Source: Nomia melanderi
Lineage: Eukaryota; Arthropoda; Insecta; Hymenoptera; Halictidae
Reading direction: 5' to 3'
Length of the DNA stretch: 64,000 nt
NCBI RefSeq assembly: GCF_051020985.1
Contig: NC_135000.1
Span: 5,477,001-5,541,000, forward strand
This document shows, in pieces, positions 49,120 to 62,219 of the stretch. Numbering within the stretch: the stretch's first letter is position 1; every line of letters begins with the position of its first letter. The position numbers and the translations under genes are program-made. The notes beneath the pieces are model-generated. The model did no database searches. It worked only from the letters and a program-made list of their open reading frames with translations, and was not told the DNA's origin.

Positions 49120-49650
49120 AGGCGAACCATACGTTTAGTCTGCCCACTGAGAAACATTTCCCTCCGCGCGTTAAATCTTCGATCGAACGGTTCACGCGCG
49201 AGAATTTCAGCGAGACCTCATCAGATGGAATGAAATTCATTGAAAATTGAATGTTCTAATGAAATTTTAATTGATTCCGGGCGAAATCGCGTACAATTGT
49301 GTGTACCGTGGAACACGAGCAACGAACGTGCGACCGAGTTAAAGACCCCGGACAGCCATTAACTGAAAATAAAAGCCGACGAAAACGCCCACGTGGCTTT
49401 TGCCAGGCCTTTCACGCAACCGAACCGATGCATTTTTGCATGCCGGGCGCACCGAGCCGAATCGCCCTGCTGGCGACAGTGTTTTTCCTGCGCGGGGGGA
49501 AAACCGACTGCCAGGCGACGCCGGTTTTCGCATAATTTCCTATAATTAATCCGACGTTGGATAACCGACCCGATAGGATAAGAATAAACGCGAGTGCAAC
49601 GAACGCTGGAATTCGATAGCAGCGCTGCAGTAAAATTCACCTTTAATTGT
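49120..49650. other. GC-rich island
   Basis: GC-rich segment. The plus frame 49299-49535 and minus frames have no domain. No splice-supported gene seen. Confidence 0.35.
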
Positions 49651-50479
49651 ATTTATGATTGAAGTAAACGCACGTTACACGTATCACCCTGTTCTGTGAT
49701 TATTGATCATCGTGCTGAGAATTTTTATGCCAATTGAAATTTCTTTGAATTATTTTATAGCCACGGTAACTGCTAGAAATGCGCTTCGATTCAGTTGAAA
49801 CTAATGGATAGTATGAATCGCGGAGAAGTCTGGCAATTGATATCGACAATTCATGGATAGTAGTGTTAATTATTGTTTCTTACGTTGAAGAATATTGTTA
49901 ATTAATGCGACCAATTTGTTTTGAAATGGAATATTTGAATATGACGATGTGAAGGAAATTGATGTCAGTAATTCATAGGTAACAGTGTATCAATTATTAG
50001 TTATGTTGACTGAGTGAATGGATATTGTTAGATAACGTAGCAAATTTATGTGTTTGAAGACTGAATATTTTGATATGAAAATATCTATGACATTGAATGT
50101 TTGAATATTTGACTAAATATTTTGTGTTAACCAAAGAATAAAGAGAAATAAAATATTTTTTTGATCTGCTTGGTTTTCAGTGTAATAATGATAAAACTTT
50201 TTTAAGTCTTAGGCGAGTATCGACAAGATCTACCGGTGACATTATTGTGAATGACGTCCGCTTCCTTGACTCATTCATCTTTTTGCTCCTCAATGAAACT
50301 CCCTCGTGCCGCATACACGCTCGCGTAGACACGTGTCCGTGTGCACGCCGAACGGTCACGATGCACAATTCACTCGGGCATCTAATATTCCTTAATTAAA
50401 CGATATCTTGAAAAGATGATTCACAATTTTGCCTCTGCCAATCCTACGCGCAGCCATTTCTATCAATATTCAACGGAGA

Positions 50480-50880
50480 CTCATCTGCTTGTCATTTCAT
50501 ATTTTAAGAAATTGCTAACCAATGCTGTAATTGTGGGCATTAATAACTGCATCTTAATCACTTTCAAAGGAATCACAATATTAATCACTGAATTCTGAAG
50601 CAAAAAATCAATGTTCAAAACACTCATCAGCTCGTCATTTCATATTTTAAGAAACTGCTAACCAATGCTGTAATTCCTAATAATATTCTAATCACATTCG
50701 AAGAAACCACAATATTAATCACTGAATTCTGAAGCAAAAAATCAATATTCAAAAGACTCACCAGCTCGTCATTTCATATTTTAAGAAACTGCTAACCAAC
50801 ACTGCAATTCTTAATAACACCCTAATCACTTTCAAAGAAACCACAATATTAATCACTGAATCTTAAAGCAAAAAATCAAT
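50480..50880. repeat. About 140-bp tandem repeat, 3 copies
   Basis: GTCATTTCATATTTTAAGAA begins at about 50491, 50634 and 50768. Each is followed by CTGCTAACCAA and by CACAATATTAATCACTGAAT. Spacing is 143 then 134 bases. Confidence 0.85.
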
Positions 50881-51169
50881 ACAAAAATATCTCTCCATAT
50901 TAAATTTGATAGAATATAACTCCACCTCCTTTCCAATGAAAATAAGAATTACTTTACTAACAGCCAGTTAACAAGTGAAAGTCAACGTAAGAAAATCAAT
51001 GATACAATAAAAAGTACCATCGTCAAAGTGTGAAATAACGTTGCATCAATAATTTCTATTGCAGTTTCAAATGATTGACTCCGGACTGCAGCGTACAGTG
51101 CGTCGGCTGCAGGTCGAAAGTGAAATTTAAACGTTTATAAATATATAATCATTGAAATCCGACAACAGT

Positions 51170-51500
51170 TTATGTTCCCGGAGTTCTTTTTGGAACGCTG
51201 ACAGCCTCGTGCAACAGAAAAGTGCGCCACGATCCGAAGATACTTCTCGTGTCTCGCGGATAATCGAGAACTTCCGTTTCCTGTGACGGCCCTCGAATAG
51301 CAATGACTTCGTTCTCGCCTCTTTCTAACTTTCTTGCGCATAATAAGCCCGGCACGCACCGCGGCACGTAATCCAGAAATCCACGGAAACGCAGTTCAGG
51401 GATGCCTGAGCCGCACCGAACCGGAAGTGGACGCGAGGATCGCGTTCCTTGCCCACGACAGGTGTTCATTAGGCATGCACCTGATGTTCAAACACCGTAC
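51170..51500. other. GC-rich island
   Basis: GC-rich segment with overlapping frames on both strands and no recognisable domain. Composition only. Confidence 0.35.
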
Positions 51501-51544
51501 GATCGGAGAAACACTTTAATGTTCTTTTTCCTTCGAAATCCATT

Positions 51545-51745
51545 TTATTGCAGAAAATTAATGATAGGCGTTTTGAAATAAAATATATCAAAATGTTCAA
51601 GATTGATGATTTAGGTTATTAGAATTAATGATAGGTTTTGAAGTAAAATGTATTGAAATGTTTAAGATTGATGATTTAGGTTATTAGAATTAATGATAGG
51701 CGTTTGGAAATGAAATGTACTGAAATGTTTAAGATTGGTGATTTA
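51545..51745. repeat. About 66-bp tandem repeat, 3 copies
   Basis: ATTAATGATAGG begins at about 51557, 51624 and 51689. Units include AAGATTGATGATTTAGGTTA. Confidence 0.85.
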
Positions 51746-52395
51746 AGTTATTATAATATTATCTTTGAAATGTATGCTTGAAGTTTACTTTGGAATAGAA
51801 CATTTGTGAAGAGTAGCTTAATTTTATAAATTAAATTTTTAATTTTGTATGATGAAGCTTGAAATTTTGAAAATTCGGTTTAGCTTATAACTTTTTTGAA
51901 AAGTGCTTTTGAACTCTTTGAACTGTCTATCAGTTATTCAATGATTCATTGAAATAAAATTTAACAATTCTTCTTGCGGTTGCAAGATTCAGCTGTAAGG
52001 TAATTGAAAGTTGCAATTAAACCTCGGGATCATTAAAACAGAGAGACATAACACCACTAAAAAATATTAACACTCCATTTTCACTAATTTCCAAGTCAAC
52101 AAGCCAGACCCCGCAATTACTTCAAAACTAATTAGCCTCCCAAGTATATGCAGGAAATCTACATCACAGGAAACAAGATATACAAGTGGGCGTGTCCTAT
52201 CCAGTTACTTTGTGGTGGGAGAAACCACGAACGTCCTTGAACAGCCTCGCTGTTAAATCTGGCTATACCGTTTTCTCGATCGACCCCTCTAACCATTCTT
52301 CTCGTTTTTACAAGGTGAATCTACCAATAATTGACTACCAATAATCACAATACATTAATATTACAAACATTAACATACAATATTTAATATTTACA

Positions 52396-52797
52396 TTAAC
52401 ACTAAAACTATCTGGCACATCAATATGACTGATTCCTGGATTCTTCCTTTCGGAATATTGACAATGTTGGTAATTTAATTGTATAATACGACGATGACTC
52501 AAATAATTATTTATATTATTATATGTCTAATTAATTACATCTTTCATAGAGACCTTTTGAATTTTTGTAACTTCTTTAGTACATTAGTAGAATTTTTGTG
52601 ATAGTACAGTTGATTAATTCTGAAAGTTAATTATTAAATAGATAACAAATGTTTCTCAGAGAAATTATTAAAGAAATTGATTTAGCAATACACAAACTGA
52701 ATACTAAATCAATTAAAGTCTCAATATATGCACTCTTAAAGTTTCTATAAAAAAATTTCAAAACGTCAATTTAACTGCTCGGTACTTTTAGTGTTAA
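52396..52797. mobile_element. TTAA-flanked MITE (CACTARAACTACC family), longest copy
   Basis: Starts TTAACACTAAAACTATCTGG and ends CCGTGC-free CGGTACTTTTAGTGTTAA. Inverted ends, TTAA at both borders, 402 bp, no coding capacity. It is the best-preserved full-length member of a four-copy family in this window. Confidence 0.75.
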
Positions 52798-53039
52798 ACA
52801 TTAATATTAAAATATTTATATCAACTATTATGTATCAAACATTAATATTAAAATATTCATATCAACTATTAGGTATCATAACCTTAACCGATCAGTTAAA
52901 CGGGCATATCCTCGTTGATAACTAAACATAAAACATTCACACAACCTCAAATAATGAAAACCATGATTTCATTATTATTTTATTAGTACACTTTGCTTCC
53001 CAAAAAGAAAACCTCGTGGAATATACACCTCTTCACGCA

Positions 53040-53520
53040 TTCCTCGCGGCGATATTAATTACCAGGTTCGTTTTATGCTAATTGAAGATACCAGCTCGAT
53101 TTTCTTGACGAAGACAATGGCAGGCAAGGTGAAACTCTTCAGTGAGAATGGATGAAAGGTCGACGTGAGATGTTCGGGGCTTTCGGGTGAAAGAGGCCAT
53201 TGTTCCTGTCGGACGGCTATTAATTAGAATTAATTAGGAGGATGCGTCTTCGCTCGTAAAACGGGCGAGCTTCCGTTTGCAGCCGATCGTTCCCAGTGCA
53301 GTGGAAGGCTCGGTTCGAAAAGTGACCGTAAATAGACGACAAATTATACGAAAGATGCGCCTCCGCGGAAAATTGACCCGGATTCGAAGAAGGAAAGCGA
53401 ATTCGCCTCGGGAGAGATCTACGGTTTCGTCACTGATCGCCGCAATTAAATCTCCGCGGGGCCTCGCGTTCGGTTTTACGCGAAACCGCGATCGCTCGCG
53501 GTGTTCAACGTTGTCTTAAT
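53040..53520. other. GC-rich island
   Basis: GC-rich sequence with a plus frame at 53277-53519 rich in Arg. No domain recognised. Composition only. Confidence 0.35.
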
Positions 53521-53961
53521 AGCAAAAGCATTGAATATTTCAATATAATTGATACACGCTTGTTAGAAAAATTATGGGGGCAATATTTTTTCGAGTCTAT
53601 GCGATATTAATGAAGCTTGAGTTTGATGGTCGTTGTATTATGCAAGTGAAACTGTTCGAGTTATCATTTTGCAAATGATTTTGCGTGTTCGAGAGTTTTA
53701 TGATGTTAATAATCTTGGAATAAGAACACTGGAACTTGTTTTAGATGGCTATAGTGTTATTATTATAAACGACTGTAGCTCATTATTTTAAATACTTCAA
53801 TTGACTGTTAATTATTTTCAATATTTACGTTAATTATTCATTGTTCTTTTAAAGAGATAATTGGAAATACTTTATTCTTCCGGTCACGATAGGAAGATTC
53901 GTAAGTATTCTTATCATTCTCTTGCTTATTATTGTTTCGTTTTATTTGTTTGCTATTGTAG

Positions 53962-54084
53962 GAAAGGAAATTTATGGGAAAGACGAAAGATAAAGGGGGA
54001 CTGTTGACGCAATTTATGCAACTAACGTCAGCTGCACCAAAGAAGAAACGAGTAAAATCTGGCAAATCACGATCGAGAGCGTAA
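53962..54084 (+). other. Candidate small coding exon with a basic nuclear-localisation-like motif
   Basis: After a pyrimidine-rich ...TTTGTTTGCTATTGTAG acceptor, a phase-0 frame reads ERKF then MGKTKDKGGLLTQ...; from the internal ATG at 53974 it is 36 residues to TAA at 54082-54084. It contains APKKKRVKSGKSRSRA, which resembles a monopartite nuclear localisation signal. It may be the last exon of an unrecognised plus-strand gene or a free micro-ORF, or chance. No partner exon was found. Confidence 0.25.
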
Positions 54085-55900
54085 ACGTTGCCCGGTATCC
54101 TGAGGAACAGGATTTCGAGTAAATGTCCTTTCGTAACGACGAAAGCTAAAGGCTAGCCGACGCGGCTTGTACGACGATAACAGAAACACGCGCGGCCGCG
54201 TTTTTACAAGGCACTTAACGCGAAATATTGAAAATAAACTTCGTATTATTATATAATATTTTCCGCGTAACACAACGCGCAAGATCGAGGTAAAGCTACA
54301 TCTTACAGATTTTACGAAGAACTTTACAGTCCTGTTTTATGTCACTTTTCGCTTGGAAACGATCGTTTATTGCTTATATAGGGAACTCGATGGACCACAC
54401 GTTTATTAAAAATCCTTGGAGATATGGTTTCTGGTCATTTTGACTGGTGGATGTAAAATAAAACAGTAATAAAGAAATTTTCAATGAAATTATGATAAAT
54501 ATAGTTAGAATTATTGTTTTAACGATTTATTTAAACTTATTTAATTATGTACAACTTTGAAGACAGAATACAACCTCAAAACATTGACAGTATTACAAAA
54601 ATAAATAATAAAATTGTCCACATCACAAAATTTACATTCAAACATGTTCCTTCTTGACAATCCTAAATTCAACTAAAAATTACACTTGAATAAAACATCA
54701 ATTGAAATCTTCAGAGAATGAATGAAACGTAATCTGCTCAGTAATTCGAATGCATTAGTTGCACAATTTCCAACGCAGAGAATTTGTAAACATTTGTACC
54801 GTATCTCCGGAGTGATTCAGGCGAACCCTCAATCTAATCTTCATCGGTGTCAATGAATTTACTCGCGCTAACGGAGCGAGCAGCGTTCAGTTAACACTCT
54901 AGTAGCACAATCTCGCTGGAATCATTTTCCCCCGGCAATTGCTTTCGTTTCTTTTTTCCGGCATTCCTCGCCACGGTTCGTTCGCTTTATTAGCGTCCAG
55001 TGATAACAACTTCGCTTTCAACCGCTCCCCGACGGTGCACGAACATGCCCCGGACTTTATAATTGAGCAGGACTACTGGCACGCAGCCCGGAAACGAAAC
55101 GCGCAACGTGAAACCGAAAAAATAATTAACATCTACGGTATATCTGAAGAATTCATCGGCATTAATCGCTATGAAATTATCTTCGATACTTCGACGCACG
55201 GTTTTCATACAATGGAACTCTAGCTATCGAATTAATAATATCTAAATTAACGGACACTAGGAAATAATTAATTTATAATTAAAAAGAACATTTTGACAAG
55301 GTTCCGATGTACCTTCATGAATATTAAAATCAGGAGAAAAATAATTGTGACAGCTTTATATATTTCTTAACATCCTTTTATAAAATTATTCTGACATTCT
55401 TCTAATCGCTTTATCTTGAAATACTGTGCAATTTTCGCAGAGGAAAGTCGTAAAGAAATGAGAAATGAATACGAAATGAACACTAAAATTTGCATGCAGT
55501 GAGAATTTAATAAGGATCTATGTTACACCTTTGAAAAGGAAGAAAACGTGTGAAAAGAACTGCCAAAGTGATCATCCCGCGGAGAAGAGGAACGAGAGGA
55601 TCGTGAAAGCAGTGATCTAGAGCAAACTATTCGATAGTACCGATGGAAAATCGTTCCCAGCGGATGGAAGTGCGTGGGGCGCGTTGCTCTTACCAATTAT
55701 TCGGCAACGTGAGAGAGTGAAATTAAGATCGTGACTAGCACGCGTCTTACGTGACATCGGGAATGGGTAGAAACACGCTTCGAAAGGTCTAACCGCATCC
55801 TTGCGCTGCAGTTACGCGGTTACGTAAGGAGAAAAGTCAGACAGTCGGGCAAACAGGAGGAGGACAGCCACCGGGTAGGAGAAAAGCAGGAGGAAACGCG
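54060..55900. other. GC-rich islands, no gene recognised
   Basis: GC-rich patches at 54060-54300, 54880-55130 and 55540-55920 are separated by A+T-rich DNA. The 94-codon plus frame at 54939-55223 begins with a hydrophobic stretch but has no domain or splice support. Confidence 0.35.
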
Positions 55901-56099
55901 GTTTACCGGAGATTCTAGAATATTTGTGCGTTCATCGATCTAACCAGCTGATGATTTAGCTAATGAACATCATCGTCTGAAGGTTTTAGAATGGAGAAAG
56001 GACTAGGATCGTTTAATTCGATAATTGGGAAGAATTGGAATGATAGATGATCATTTGAGAATTAAATTAGAGGAATATGGAGTACAGTTTATTTTGTGA

Positions 56100-56330
56100 T
56101 AACGTTGGGAGATTTGAATGTTGAAGACTATGAATGTTGAGAGTTTCATAGGTTGCGGGTTCCGAATGTTGAGAATTCCAAGAGTTGAGAATTCTAAGTG
56201 TCAAGAGTTCCAAAAATTGAGAGTTCTAAGCTTTGAGAGTTCCAAGAATTGCCAGTTCTAAGCGTTGAGAGTTCCAAACCTTGGAAGTTCGAAGCGTTGA
56301 GAATTCTGAACGTTAAGAGTTTCTCCACTG
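56100..56330. repeat. GTTGAGAGTTCCAAG word repeat, block 1
   Basis: About 15 degenerate copies of a 17-20 base word (GTTGAGAATTCTAAGCGTTG). The same word set forms the array at 57830-58190. The next 300 bases (56390-56670) repeat CTAACCTAGATCTAAC-like words. Confidence 0.75.
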
Positions 56331-57139
56331 ATTTAAAAAAAAATTTTACCCATTGATCAATACTTGAACCAAATCTAATCTAAGTACTTTTCTATCACCA
56401 TTTGGACAAACATCAGATCTATGACTAACCCTGACCTAGCTCATTTTCTGTCTATGGACATTTACTATAAAAGTAACCTACATTTAATCAGCATCTGTTC
56501 CAAATCTAACAGGTGCTTAGGTCTAACTCAGTCTTAGATATACACTCTTCTAGTCCTAACACATTTATCAGTGTCTATCCCAGATCTAGCTTATCGTTCT
56601 ATAACCTAGATCTAACTAGCACCTGATCCTGACCTAACATTAAGGCTCCTGTAGTTAACCTACGCTCAAAACAACATGGCAACTAACTGAAGCTTGACCT
56701 AGATTCAATGAAGTCTATGACTGGATAACGAGCAATTTTGTAGAATAAAGACGTCCAAGTCTGAGACATTGAGACATTTGTTAACACAAGTAATATTTAT
56801 AAAAGAATTTTAATAACCCCTACAAACATCTCTATTTCGAACTAGAAAGTTTATGATACCTTACGCAATTGGAATGTGCCTATGAAATTATAACTTTCTG
56901 TTTCTACTTAAACCTGCCAGCAGGAAAATCGAAACAGATTTCGTAAATCATAAACGATCCCTCTCTAAAACAAGTGTCCAACAGATTTCACACGTCTAAT
57001 GAAGAAAATAATGTAATCTTCGGACATCTAGTAATTAATATACCTTCGACAGGTAGATTATTATGAAACAAGTAGCAATTTTTCATTTTTCTACGTCTAG
57101 GCAATTAAATTGAGGAGTTTGATGTATCAAGGGCCTTCA

Positions 57140-57510
57140 CAATCGTTCTAACGCGTCGGGCAGGTATTTCTCTAATTATTCCCAGCGCCACGGCTCGTCG
57201 TGCCGATTAATTTCGTTTCACTTCACGTTAGCGAGCCATTGGCTCGCGTAATCAATCCGCCATTGTTATGTGATCACGGTAACGACGTACCGGTCGCGTG
57301 TCAAATGATTAATACGTTGACCGTCCGCGCGGTCGTGCGGGCGAAAGTTAATTATTTCGGCTGGATTCCGTCGTTATGCAAAAATCTTTACAGTGCGCCT
57401 GTTATTTATAGCGCAGCCCGACGATTCGAGGACTTTCTCGATGGAGTCCATATTTTCGACAGACTTTCCGATCAACGTTCACGCCGTTACGCAAGAGATT
57501 AAAGATAGTG
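57140..57510. other. GC-rich island
   Basis: GC-rich segment with a 100-codon plus frame (57200-57502) lacking any recognisable domain. Possibly a conserved regulatory element. Confidence 0.35.
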
Positions 57511-57829
57511 TCGCGTGCTATGTGTAGCCTGAGGATTTTGTGCATTCATAATACAATTGATTGTCTAAAAATTGGGACATTGGAATGTTTCACTGATTTG
57601 CATCACTGGAACATATTTATGTACCTGGGCTACGGTTAGATTGTCGGTCAATGATCGTATCTTTACATTTTCATGGCAAATGCACTGCCATATCACTATG
57701 TTGTCATATAACCTTATTGTTATATCTAGGTTTAGGTATATATTTCTGTAAATGTCTAAATATTGTGAGTCATTTGACTATTGAATCGTAAGAATACAGA
57801 TATCAGTTCGCTTTATGATAATACTTAGC

Positions 57830-58195
57830 GTTTTGAACTTGAAAATTCTAAGTGTTGAAAATTCCAAGCGTTGAGAACTCCTAGTGTTGAGAGTTCTAAA
57901 CATTGAAAGTTTCAAACGTTGTGAATTCTAAACGTTGTAAATTCCAAGCGTTGAGAATTCTAAGCATTGAGAGTTCTAAACGTTGTAAATTCCAAGCGTT
58001 CAGAATTCTAAGCATTGAGAGTTCTAAATGTTGTAAATTCCTAGCGTTCAGAATTCTAAGCATTGAGAGTTCTAAACGTTGGTAGTTTCAAAAGTTGTGA
58101 TTTCCAAGCGTTGAAAATTCCACGTGTTGAGAATTCTAAGCATTGAGAGTTCTAAACATTAGAAGTTTCAGACGTTGTAAATTCCAAGTAAATTG
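57830..58195. repeat. GTTGAGAATTCTAAG array with a 57-bp higher-order unit
   Basis: About 19-base words in the order GTTGTAAATTCCAAGC / GTTCAGAATTCTAAGC / ATTGAGAGTTCTAAAC form a 57-base higher-order unit repeated about four times. Because 57 is a multiple of three a 60-codon frame stays open; it is not taken as a gene. Confidence 0.8.
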
Positions 58196-58379
58196 TAAAA
58201 CTTTAAAACGCTCTGCACTTAAATATTCAGATACCTATTCCTAATTATATCACTAAACAGCAACTTCGCAGACATTCCATACTCCACTTAAAAGAACTAG
58301 AAAACTTCAACTACTCCGCTCCGCAGTTCCCACCGGAAAACCAACCAACCGCATTGATAAACAAGAAAACAGTCGAATC

Positions 58380-58850
58380 AACGGACGGATCAAACAGGCA
58401 AACTAGCAACTGTCGTTTCGCTGTCCGAGCAAAAGATATTCGCCGATATGATCCCGTTCCCTCCGCGTTTAATTGAAACGCGGAAACGCGGGCCGCGGCC
58501 TATCTTTCCGATCGTTCCAAAATATTCTTCCGCATATTTCATGCTTCGAGGCGAGCCACGCAACCTCGTTCGCTCTTTCGTCCGAACTTTCTTCGGTTTG
58601 CCGGTTGCGGCAAGGCAAAACGGGTGTTCCCTTCCATCCGCGGCGACGCGACGCGACGCGACGGGACGCGGCGATGCACGCCCTCGCATCATAAACGCAT
58701 TTACCGATGATTCATTTGCGACACTGGCCTGTTAGCCGATTCTCGATTCCATCCGCGTGCCGACCGACGGACGAATTTTGCGACCAATCACGCGGTCACC
58801 GAGTCCTTCGGTTTTGCTTCTAGACTACGTTGCCTGGCAGAGCTCTGAGG
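58380..58850. other. GC-rich island with (GACGC)n run
   Basis: GC-rich block with a CGACGCGACGCGACGCGAC simple repeat at about 58645-58670. Overlapping frames on both strands have no domain. Confidence 0.4.
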
Positions 58851-58859
58851 AAATCGGAA

Positions 58860-59590
58860 GATTATACGTATTGCAGTCTTCTGATCGGTTATGTGACCGA
58901 GTCCTGTTAGAGTAGATTCTGGGCTACGTTATATGATTGAAATTTGAGGAAATTCAAATATTGTGGGTAGATATTGCAATTTTCTGATGAGTTATTGTAT
59001 AGCTTTTAGGGTATGTTATCTGATGTATTTATGAGAAAATTAGGGGATTATAGGTAGATATTGCAATTTTCTGATAGGTTATTATCATGTATAGCTTTTG
59101 GGCTGTGGATTCTGATGGATGTCTGCGAATATTAAGGGATTGTAAGTAGATATTGCAATTTTCTGATCGTTTATGTGGTGATTGAGTCTTCTGGAGTTAG
59201 CTCCTAGGCTACGTTGTCTGGCTGAAGTCTGACGAAATTAAAAGATTATAGGTACATATTGCAATTTTTTGTTCGATTATTATTATATACAGCTTTTAGA
59301 GTACGCTATCTGATAGAAGTCTGAGAAAATCGAAAGTATATAGGTAGATATTGTAATTTTCTGATTGATTATGTGGTGGCTGAGACTTTTAAATTTAGCT
59401 TTTAGATTACAGTGTCTGATAGAAGTTTGAAAAGATCAAAAGATTAGACATACAGCAATTTTCTAGTCACATCGTGATTAAATTCTTTGAATTTAGCTTC
59501 TGGACTACGACATTTGAGAAAGGTCTGACAAAATTAAAAGATTATACTGCAATTTTGTGATCAATGGTATAATCACTGAATCCTTCGAGT
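58860..59590. repeat. About 95-bp degenerate tandem repeat, about 8 copies
   Basis: Anchor ATTGCAATTTTCTGAT or variant occurs at about 58870, 58973, 59060, 59152, 59258, 59350, 59452 and 59546 (intervals 87-106). Each unit also carries a TAGCTTTTAGRGTAYG / TCTGATAGAAGTCTGA segment. Confidence 0.8.
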
Positions 59591-59749
59591 TGACGAGTGT
59601 CCATTGAATCAGCAACGAAATGATTATTTATTGTTAAAATATAGTAATTCATCTCCTAGAGTATCTAACAAGACTTTTAAATGAAGTTTGACTTGGAATA
59701 TCAGACTAATATTTTCCTTGGTGCTAATGATTATTGGACAGGTCGGAGG

Positions 59750-60020
59750 CAGTTAGATAAATGAGGACCAAGATTAGCGTTGTCACCCGTGGATTAAGTC
59801 CTCTTGGATCGGATTAGGCTCACTGGAACGCAATTGGGCTCGTTGGAAGTGGGTTAAGTTATTTAAGATTGGATCAGGTGCATTAAGAGTCTATCAGATG
59901 CATTAGGATCATAGCACATTACGTCGCTGTTGGGTTCTCTAGTTAGCTGCATTTGGTTTAAATTAAAATAGCATAGACCCCGTTGGACACGGTATAACTG
60001 GATTAAATTACACAGAATTA
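59750..60020. repeat. Degenerate GGATTAAGT / CATTGGAACG repeat
   Basis: Short degenerate words built on GGATTAGGCTCATTGGAAG and GGTGCATTAAGAGTCTATC at about 25-30 base spacing. Non-coding. Confidence 0.55.
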
Positions 60021-60183
60021 ATTCAGGCGTGGATTAAATACAAATGTTTTAATTAGAACTGGATCAAGAATGCCAGGATCGTGCTGTGTATTATATATAT
60101 TAGATAAATCTCAAGTTCTTCAGGAAGGTGCATTTTTAATTTGTACAAGGAAATCCCTTATAATCGATAGCAAATAGAAACTA

Positions 60184-60501
60184 TTAACCCCTTGTCCTAT
60201 AATTTCTTTTCTGTTTGATGAAACCATTTTGTTAATCAATTATTATGAAAGGAAGAGAACTTAATACTTAATCTTTATCTACGTTTGCTCTGAAAGTTAA
60301 CAATAAATAATAGGAAAGGAATACTTAATTTCTTTTCAATCTTGTTTTCGAATTCGAGATGCCTAAATGTTACATATTTTTTCAAAATAAAGCCTAAACG
60401 TTACTTATCTTTTTTCACGTGAAGTAACATTTAGGCTTTACGAATTAAGTTTAAAATTCTCGTTACAAGTCTGACACGATATTTTATACAACAAGGATTG
60501 A
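60184..60501. mobile_element. TTAA-flanked MITE with central hairpin
   Basis: Starts TTAACCCCTTGTCCTATAA; the right end on the minus strand reads TTCAATCCTTGTTGTATAA. A second inverted repeat lies inside: AAGCCTAAACGTTACTT (about 60393-60409) against AAGTAACATTTAGGCTT (about 60421-60437). Same family as 16170-16418. Confidence 0.7.
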
Positions 60502-60729
60502 ACTAATAGTTAATCTCCATAAAAAGTTTCGATTTAATCGAAGTGATCCAACTAACAGTAAAACACGCTACCAATGTATACACATCCGTATCAGTACAAT
60601 GACAGCCGTATTGAACGTTAGTTAGGCTCGTCAAGATCGAATGGATAGCGTCTAAACACTTGTAATTTCAGTATCAAACCGATCATACCAAGCAATTATG
60701 AAAGTAAACCGGTAAATGACAAGGTAGAT

Positions 60730-62200
60730 AGAAATGCGAAGCATGGGGCTCGCGATTATCGTAATAACAACGTTGTTATTCAAGAGAGCTAGCAAAAAAG
60801 TATCGAGCGATCACCGCGAATTCCCGGATTCCGTTGCCCGATCCGATTTTTTCCTCGCCGATTTCCACCGAGCCGATGTGGCTCGATTGCATTGCACGCA
60901 GCTGCGCCGTTGCATTATGCAGCCCTGACTTTCGTCTATCCGCTCGACTGTTCCTGGCTTAATTAACGGCCGCGTATCGTGCATTTTTGACTCATCGTTT
61001 CCGTACTTTTACCGAGTTTTTAGCGAACGAAACGTTTGCATCTGTTCAAACCGTGACATTACAATATTTTCATGCAAATTCTCCGTTTTCAACGCGTAAA
61101 TTGACGTGGGAATCTGAAAACATAGAGCTTGGAAGTAGTTGGGTAAACTTTTTAAGGGAAGAGTGAAAATTCTATAGAAGAAACTAGAAAAATAAATACT
61201 TGATTATATATTAACATAACAATTAAACTAATAACTGAGTACAATAAGCAACGTGCAAAATTGCACAAAATGCCTAAAATACGAAAACATAATGTAAATT
61301 ACCTAAATCAACTTCTCACAAAAATAAATATTCAAGGAATAGAAATTCGAAGTAATTCCATAATCCTTTAAGAAACCACCCTAAATTCCATAAAAAAGCC
61401 ACAGAAACTCTCAATTCAATTACCTAGTACCCACCACAATAATAAAATCACCAATACAACAATTATACTCGAAAACTGCACAAAACACTCGCAACGCAAA
61501 GGCATACAAACCATCCAAACCACAAGAGCATCCTCGACGATCCCTAAGTAAAAATCCTTCTCCACCGAAATCACATTTCCCCAATTTCCGAGAAGCGTGA
61601 AGCCTAAAGCGTCAGAAAAGCAACTTTATTCAGCCAGTGACAGAAGCGGCGAGATATTTTCGGTCGGACCGTATCGAAATAAAAAAGGAGCCGTCGATCG
61701 CGGGGCAAGGATCGATAAAGGAACGATCCCCGACTGGAACGAAGACATTTGTATTCATTACCGCGGCCGTACACGCTGGAACGGCCGCGTCTCTGGACCA
61801 CCAGCCGAGATTACCGCGCGAAACGTGCCGAACCACCTTTGCGCGAGCCTCGTTCGCATATATTTATGTTTACGTAGGAGCTAAATGGAAGTTGCATCGA
61901 CTGCGGCCGGCCAATGGAATGCTGCCTCGTGGGACATCCGTCCGTGAAACGTATGCATCGCGGTCGAAACACGTGGGACGAGCACATCCACTTGTTTGGA
62001 ATTTTATTGTAGATAGCGATGGCGCTGCAGCCCCCCTTTTGATGTAATCCTGTCGCTTAAAAGAGGCTCCAGCGAGCCGGAGTCCTTTTTCAGCGTGCAG
62101 GATACAAGCTTTCAAGTTTATTCGCGTAGATCCGCGAATTCACTGGGATAAAGTGGTACGAAGCTCCGGGTGAATAGGCTTTGTCAGATGAACTGGGAGA
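60730..62200. other. GC-rich islands, no gene recognised
   Basis: GC-rich blocks at 60730-61060 and 61570-62170 flank an A+T-rich stretch. The longest frame, 136 codons on the plus strand at 61637-62047, overlaps others on both strands. None shows a domain, signal peptide or convincing splice sites. Confidence 0.35.
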
Positions 62201-62219
62201 CCGTAGGGTGAGGGTTCTG

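Noticed and set aside
57830..58195. CRISPR-like array of regular repeats
   Set aside because: There are no unique spacers; the units are contiguous variants of one 19-base word, in a eukaryotic context.
58390..58735. Overlapping 100- and 95-codon frames on opposite strands
   Set aside because: GC-rich sequence has few stops by chance; a (GACGC)n run crosses them and no domain is visible.
61597..62047. Frames of 95-136 codons in a GC-rich block
   Set aside because: They overlap each other on both strands and lack a signal peptide, domain or splice context.
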